Assembly: GCA_000226015.1 (NCBI GenBank)
Contig: JH153641.1
Coordinates: 19,941-78,511 of the forward strand
Length of the DNA stretch: 58,571 nucleotides
Direction: 5' to 3'
DNA from: Mnemiopsis leidyi
Taxonomy: Eukaryota; Ctenophora; Tentaculata; Lobata; Bolinopsidae
Notes under the pieces: generated by a model
What the model was told of the DNA's origin: nothing
The model's database searches: none
What the model saw: the letters and a program-made list of their open reading frames with translations, nothing else
Position numbers and translations under genes: made by a program
Shown here: piece by piece, positions 51,931 to 58,571 of the stretch
Numbering within the stretch: the first letter of the stretch is position 1
Layout: each line of letters opens with the position of its first letter

Positions 51931-54900
51931 TAAACCATAGTTATCAAGCTATAATATTGGAGAACAGTAGCTGCAGGCAAAATGGTGAGTTGACGGCTAA
52001 TTTTTTGACAAATTGGATTAATATTGTATCATTTGAAACACGAAACGCTGAAAGGAAGCTGGGTTCTGACTTTTGTAATAATTCTAAGTCGCGTTCAAAT
52101 AGTTCCGATGGAATTGAATTAAATTCGAAGTCACTTTTAAAATAGCAATTTGGATTGAAATTTGAAAGTTCGAATTCAATTTTCTCCTGATGTATATTTT
52201 CATTAAAAGCTCCTTCGAAAAATATGACAGATGTATTTTGTGACAAATCTGTTAAGGATAATAAGACGTCTTGAATTACTGAGGGGCTCCAACGACATAA
52301 ACAGATGATAAAAAACTAATTTATGAACTGTAATCCACAAAAAATAATTACACTGTTAGTTGATTCAGTCATGCCGAAATTAGTTAATTCGCTCTATTCT
52401 TCGTCGATTAAAGAATGATATCATCTGATTTTTACTTTGTTTCATTGTTACTGTAATATCAGACTATCGATAGAACGAAAAACAGAACGTTATAAACTAA
52501 TAAACCAAGTTGCACGAAAGGAAACTAAGTCAAAGGAGTTGATCTGATCTTGTCACTTTGTGGTTTTCCCCCGGCTAAATTCTCTGAAACGTCAACATAA
52601 TTACGTTCAAGATAATTAAGTCTGTAATAAAGGTCTGTATCCTGTTATGGAGATTTCTATAATTAAAATTGATAGAACAGTGGGTTTATGATGAGGTTTC
52701 ATAAGAAATTCAACTGCTATAATTGAATTCTCGAACCCATATTAGGTACAAAGCTCTCAATACTGACGACATATTTGAAAAATTGCCGTATAATCATCAT
52801 TCTTTAATCAGTGACCTAAGGTAATTAACTAAAGCATTGCTTTCGATAATTGCTGACGTATAATACACTTGCTTAAGCTTTATAAGCGAAGCACACGTCA
52901 GTTATAATCACTGAAAACTCAGGTGCATACTGGGGATCCCCGTCATATTAAGATAATCAGACATCATTTTGAAAATTGGGTCTTCAGTTTGTGAGATAAT
53001 CACAGCACTTTTCAAATTTAAAAATGATTAAATGATAAATAATTATAACAACAGGAATGACAACTTTTTAAAAACTTCATATAGGAAACTAGATCATTTC
53101 CAAGCAATAATATTATGTATTAAATCTGCAACAAAGTTCTTGGGTACAATTCTGGACTTAGATGCCGTCCAAATAGCAAAAAGCTAAAGACCTTACAAAA
53201 AATACGGCAGAGTTTACAAATATTTTGCTGTCGATAAGATAATCAAATTGGTCCACCCAAATATTGCAGGAAATTGGAAATACGATTAGGAAATAGGTGT
53301 CGATCGATCTATCTCTGGACCCTACTTTTGAAACACAGATCACTCTTTAGTTCCTGATTGAGGTTGGTACAGAGTGCCTCCAACAAATTCCTGAAGCACC
53401 ACTCTCGGAGATATTCCAAAAATAGAAACGGCAAAGACTCTGCTTTCAGAAAAAAGCAACGCGCGGGATTATCTACAAAACAAACAAAAGGCTGGAAGAG
53501 GAAACTGTGAACATGCTGCATCGGTGAATTGATATACAACATTGGAGTGAATTTACTGACAAGTGAGGAATTTAATTTGATAATCTTCAGACAACAACAA
53601 AAATTGTGAGCTTAGGAGCCTGAAAACATAAATTTACCAAATTCGCGAATCATAGTGCCAGTAAAACTTATTCATTTTATACCACATCTGAGAATGAAAC
53701 ACTTATGCAGAAAAGATGAAAGATGCAGCTCGTATTTATATCGCAAGAAAAATGCAGAGCAGGCAATACCTGGCCGTATATAAAGAGGTTGATGTAAGTG
53801 TAGACCGTTAAGTACCCGTCAAAGAGCAGACAGGAGAAATTAAACCGCAACAATCGCGACATCTCAATCCCAGTCTGAGTAACAAAGTTAACCTATCACG
53901 CCTTTAAACTGCTACAAATAAGCGACTTGGGGTAGCTCCGACAAAAGTTTTATAGATACAAATAGTTGTTAGTTAACAAACAAGAATTACGTACCTACCT
54001 TTTTAGAAATATAGAAGAGGATCAAATTTGCGGATTGTAATCAAGAGTCGCAAAGTTGGTTTGTAGAATATGAGAGTTATTATTATAAGTATACCACTCA
54101 AGAAACCAAATATATAGAAGGGCATGAATTTTCAGAAATAAGTATGAAGTCTACCCGGATAGAAATTTAAAATCATAACTTGATTAAACAAACGTAAGAG
54201 AACAGTTTTTAAAAACCGAAAAAAATAGAGTTCAAATAAAGTTCTATGCCACCAGCTCCAAAAACAAAAAAACTGTAAATTTATGATAAACGCAAGGAAT
54301 TTGCCTTCGAAATAAGAAATTCAGTCGGCCATTACATCCCCCAAAACGCAAATAGGGTCAACAATTAAAAAGCTTGTTCAAATTTTTCCCATTCAAAGAA
54401 TCAGGATTTGTTTAAACATGAAAAGGTCCGCCACGGTAAAACAAAAAGTAAAAATTATTAGATTTTCTAGACAGACGCCAGTGATTTTGTTATCTAAATT
54501 CGATTTTCTCCGTGTTTGCGGACCCTTATATATTCGAATATTTGGAATATATCAAGTCGACCTGACTTATAATAAGATTAAGTTGGAGAGTCGGTGGGAC
54601 GAAACCGACCAAGAAAGTACGGTAAGTGGGGAACTTCCAGACTCCTTCAGCTCCACTTCATCCGCACTTCCGGGAACATGTTCATTAAGATGTAATGATC
54701 TTCTTGACAACGTCAGTGCAGTAATTAAAGTGCAGTAAAAACGGGGCAGTGTCATTAGGGCCATTCATTTTCCTCATTTCATGTGCATCCCCTCCCCTCC
54801 ATGAAATTTCATGCCCACCGGCCCCATTGTTAAATACTCCCTGATCAATGTCATCATGACCGGACGACCGGTTCATTCGCAATGTCCTTCTCGCTTCAGG

Positions 54901-56253
54901 ACTGAAATCTATAAACAATCATTGAAAGATTTCAAAATGCTGACTGAACTATTTTGATATGAATGAATGACATGTTCTGATCGTGATCTAGCAATCTAAG
55001 TCAGTACTCAGTAAGTCTAGGATCTTACCAGGGCAACATGATAATAATATGTTATTTGAGGCGACTTGCTTGATTGTTCTCCATTTGGCATCTGAGAGTT
55101 TCAGTCGATACTAAACCGTCATTTGGTCAATTTTCATTTATGCGTCAATAAAACTGCAATACTATTAAACTCAGCTTTGCAAAAACGGTTTTGCCGAAGC
55201 CATGAAAGTTTATCGTTGTATCTTCCCATCTCGAAGTGCTCATTCTGGCCTTGTCATTTTTAAAGGAGATGAGCAATTTAATTAGCAGTGACATTTTCTA
55301 TATACAATTTGCATTGCTTAAGCAGGAAAAAGCTCGGCATTATGGCCTAGAAATTCGCATTACCTAATGAACTCTAATTTGCAGCTTTCCTCCACTTTTC
55401 AAGGATGACTATTAACTAGCCCGGCAGAAGCAGAGTTATGAAAGTCGCAAATTGAACGGAGCAACTAATTCATGAGCCAGAAGTAAATTGCCGTTAATTG
55501 GATGTTCTATAATGCAATTGGAGTTGTCTGCAAGAATGGGCTGCAGGCGAGGCCTGTGTAATTGTTCAATCTAACTACAACAAGAGCGAAGTTGTCAGGT
55601 GCTGTTTCTCAGAAATATAACATTGCAATGTTTCCCTTGTCGTGTATTTTCTTGCTTGGACCTCTCTTTTTTCAGGTTTGAAATTGGAGGAGCATCGTCA
55701 ATTTGATGTTTCAGTTTGAATATGCTCATTCTTCTTAATGTTGGAAGGAATTAAAATGTAGAACAATTCAAATTTTTTTGATAAACCGGTCAAAACAAAA
55801 GATTAAACGACTTCAAAACTTTAAATAAACGTTAATTGGAAAAGGCTATAAGTGCAAAAATAAGTTTATAATCTTATATGAAATTTACGATTGACGATGA
55901 TGAATTCTAGCTCAGGCGACAGCATAAGTTTAACTAATGACAAAAAGATAATACGGAAATTTTCCCGGCGCGATGAAATAAAATCGATTCTCGAATGATC
56001 AGAAACATTTTAAACAAGAGTCGTTGTTAATTTGGACGCGATAAAATTGTGGGGTGGTCGATTATTCAAATTCAATCATAGCAAGAAGCATTGCCATTAG
56101 CCACTCACCATAACATTGATTCTTCTAATGCAAATAAAGCGTCGGAGCACCCTCAAAATTTTAAAATCTGTTCCAAGTTACCTCAATTTCAAACGCAAGG
56201 AAATATTTAAGCCGTGTTTCCCAACACTTAGCTTTAACCGTCGTTAATTACAG

Positions 56254-58498
56254 AGCGAAGTGCGTGGTTACGTGTTAGACTACCACGAAACCGGCTGCTC
56301 AGCTGAGACAGAATACACAGTAGCTGCCAGTTTCCCGTGGAACAAACTGCCTAGTGTGCTTCCCAAGTTTCATCTCTCAATCACGGACGTCGCTTTCATC
56401 GTTCATAATGACAGGTACGGTTTTTGATGGTTTGTGAACGTCAGCGGCAAGTTCTGATCAAGCTGTGATTAATAGTTTTTACGACTTAATTCACTTAAAC
56501 ACAAGGAAATGTTTTAAATTTTAGTTAACCGTTGTAAATATGATGTACATCCCCAGGTTCAGACTATATCGGTCAGGAAGGAAGTCTAGCTCGGGTCTTG
56601 CTACCTTCGCAAGAACGGGTAGTTTGGAGGAACTGAGAAATACTGTCGGTACTGATGGATATATTGTAGAGGTGATTAAGAAACAGTTTCACTTTAGATT
56701 TTAATGTTTCATTCTTCTTTCTTCGTATCTAAGGGGGCAGGACCGAGGGCCATAGGATGGGAGCATAGCTCCTGTTCGCACCCCAAGGGACTTGACCAGC
56801 CCCTCTCTCCCTTCTCTGGAAGATTCGGAGAGGCAGGTTTCCATTCCTTCTCATCTAATCTACTATCTCATGCACATGATATTTCATTTGCTTAGTCTTG
56901 GGTCCCAAAGCTGTCTTAAATCGGTAAATTTGATAAGTTATGAATTTCATGATTCCCAAATCGTGATTATATTATCATTTTCATTGCATAACATCCCCTT
57001 TGCGATCGGCCTCTAGATCCACGACTTGTCGCTAGACTCTAATGCGAATCTAATGTGAATCTGATGTGGTAGTGATACATTTTACAAGATTCACAAGGTT
57101 GTGCAAGTCTAGAGAACAAATTATTGATAAACCGCAGTAAATGTAATAATTTCGTTTGTATAAAACTCAAAAGTTTATTGATCTAGGTTAGCATCAAGCT
57201 GCTTCAATGCTGAATCCAGAAAAGTAAGACAACGATTTTGGATAATAGACAGGAATGAGTTAGAAGAAAAATCAATTGGAATATTAATTCTATGGTAACT
57301 TTCCGCACAATTTAAAAGTTGGGAACCAGACCTTTTGCTTCAAAGTGAAAATTGAACGAATACCCAATGGCAAAAACGTGAATCGGAGAGACCACTCTGT
57401 CACTATCGTGTTTTAAATCCTAGATGTTTATTAAACCCTTGTCTCCTCACACCTTCCAGGGAATTCTTACTAATACTTGTTACAAGTAGGCCAGGTAGAA
57501 CAAGGCAATCAGAACATTATACATAAAAAACTAACATAAAATATAATATTTTTCAAAACTACCGACAATCAAAAAAGTAATTGAGAACACCAGAAGTGAT
57601 AACACTAAACGTCCATTTCTCAGAGTAGCCGAGACTCCAGCAGCTCAGACACAACACCCATCTTCACAACAAATGTGACGGTAGTGTTTGTTCGACGTTT
57701 CCTCACAGTTGTCGGTCGAGTTGACAAGACTCCGGACTGGATTGTAGCTAGTGCTTCCCAGGATCTCTGTAACCAGGAACCCTACTTCACAGAGATGAAC
57801 CAGGAGTGGAAGTTAGGTGACTACCAAGATCTCCTTCTTCTAGATGTCGGTAAGTCTGGATCCTGTTTCTTTTAAAAAGGCTTTTTTACTGTTTAGTCTG
57901 TTTATTTCTTTTTGCCACCAGTCCATCTTTAGCAGCTATCTTGTCAACGATTTATTGTAGATCTGTAGATCTGTTCACGCTATATATATACTACTTACAA
58001 TGAACGAATAATGAAAAACCTCATGATAAAGACGGCAACACCTAACAGGAACATTCATCACGCCGTCGCAACGAAACGCCAAACCTCGTCCTGTCAAACC
58101 TATAAGTTACAACAGAGACCTAGGGTACAGCATCACCAAGAATATTGATACTGTGGCTTCGGTTGGAGTGGTCGATGCAAGAAGAAGAGGTTAGTGATTG
58201 GTCTCAATTTTCCTGTAAAACGATCATCTACTTAATTTTATCAAACCCTCCAACTCAGTAATTGTCCTTCAAATAAACTTTCAAAAAGACACTATCATTA
58301 TACATACCATCTCCCTGTCAGCTTGTCCAGTGTTTGGTACTTCTGGATACTCGGTAGGAGAAGAGTGGAGACAGGGACCTTGTACCCACTGTAAATGTCT
58401 GGACACCAACAAGGACGAGTGTACTCGGGAGGTGTGTCCTCCACCGTCCTGCGAGTACTTTATCTTCGAACCTGACGTCTGTTGTCCTGTCTGTCAAG
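56254..58498 (+). CDS. Secreted Spondin_N + von Willebrand C domain protein, partial
   Basis: Exons: 56254-56414, 56557-56671, 57624-57849, 58049-58189, 58322-58498; all phases agree; about 273 residues visible. Exons 1-4 match a Spondin_N domain: YTVAASFPWNKLPSVLP (families have W...HP), FIVHNDRFRLYRSGRKSSSG (the lw..G..AS.G stretch), then DKTPDWIVASASQDLCN (the SPDWFVGVSSLDLC stretch) and DLLLLDVGTFITPSQ. Exon 5 is a VWC domain with the cysteine pattern GPCTHCKC, CTREVCPP and PDVCCPVCQ. Spondin_N proteins are extracellular matrix or axon-guidance factors (F-spondin, mindin), usually with thrombospondin repeats; VWC domains often bind BMPs or matrix. The 5' exons with the signal peptide were not found and may lie in the 16 kb upstream. 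The 3' end is beyond the window. Confidence 0.8.
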
Positions 58499-58571
58499 GT
58501 AGGTGATGAACCTGACGTCTGTTGTTCTGTCTGTCAAGGTAAGTAATGAACCTGACGTCTGTTGTCCTGTC
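58476..58571 (+). repeat. Tandem copies of the VWC exon end and donor
   Basis: The last bases of the VWC exon with its donor (GTCTGTCAAG|GTAGGT at 58498) repeat 43 bp downstream as GTCTGTCAAG|GTAAGT and begin a third time at the window edge. Each copy starts GAACCTGACGTCTGTTGT, a coding segment of the VWC exon. Confidence 0.9.

Larger units (their letters stand above)
40368..56253. other. 16-kb stretch with no recognised gene, one 10-N gap
   Basis: No exon chain was found on either strand. Visible items: a 12-bp-arm hairpin at 41107-41138, a 15-17 bp G run near 43069, a (TC)n tract near 44529, a GC-rich patch at 45060-45185 and a four-copy tandem repeat at about 51825-51930 (unit ATACAACTTAACGACTTTAA). 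Upstream exons or large introns of the Spondin_N gene may lie here. A 100-aa frame at 51944-52246 (-) and a 104-aa frame at 51372-51686 (-) are mildly coding-like but unsupported. Confidence 0.45.

Noticed and set aside
51372-52246. Two neighbouring minus-strand frames of 104 and 100 aa
   Set aside because: Composition is mildly coding-like, but I could not link them by splice sites in phase or recognise a family.
54418-54918. Overlapping open frames on both strands
   Set aside because: No domain, no signal peptide and no splice chain; chance openness is sufficient.

Overview
The window is a piece of a nuclear genome from a non-vertebrate animal. Genes are split into many short exons joined by GT-AG introns of about 60-1400 bp, intergenic DNA is AT-rich, there are two assembly gaps (runs of N), and the gene content is metazoan: a rhodopsin-like GPCR, galectin-like, SLC45, Spondin_N/VWC and CH/LIM proteins. 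I cannot place the phylum. Dense short minisatellites and intron-rich compact genes would suit several early-branching animals, but nothing here decides it.

Layout: (1) 0-4.6 kb: a single-exon GPCR (-), a decayed fragment of a second GPCR, a secreted galectin-like gene (-), a 140-bp foldback element and a ~500-bp decamer satellite. (2) 4.6-9.1 kb: 13 exons (+) of the mitochondrial m-AAA protease AFG3L2; the N-terminal exons were not found. (3) 11.0-13.5 kb: a six-exon gene (+) for an FMN-reductase-fold protein, carrying two arrays of alternating E-box and CRE palindromes. Convergent to it is a four-exon gene (-) for a 161-aa protein I do not recognise (14.2-15.2 kb). (4) 15.2-24.2 kb: no gene recognised. 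(5) 24.2-31.5 kb: a three-exon linker-histone-like gene (-) divergent from a nine-exon SLC45-type sugar/H+ transporter (+). (6) 32.5-40.4 kb: a 12-exon gene (-) joining a navigator-like CH domain to cysteine-rich LIM-like modules and a long disordered tail; its last exon is disturbed by a gap with duplicated edges. (7) 40.4-56.2 kb: no gene recognised. (8) 56.2 kb to the end: five exons (+) of a secreted Spondin_N + VWC protein running off the window.

The exon models for the flavoprotein, orphan, histone, SLC45, CH-LIM and spondin genes were built by hand. Every junction was checked for GT/AG and reading phase, and all are consistent except one frameshift beside the gap. The genes are housekeeping or developmental singletons and do not form a pathway.

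The most unusual signal is not a gene. At several loci the edge of an exon together with its splice site has been tandemly duplicated into the intron. Separately, unrelated minisatellites repeatedly use a unit of about 22 bp. In one gene two arrays place CACGTG and TGACGTCA alternately every 11 bp. I also found a 49-bp element present in introns of two different genes, and a 66-bp hairpin flanked by a perfect 8-bp target duplication.
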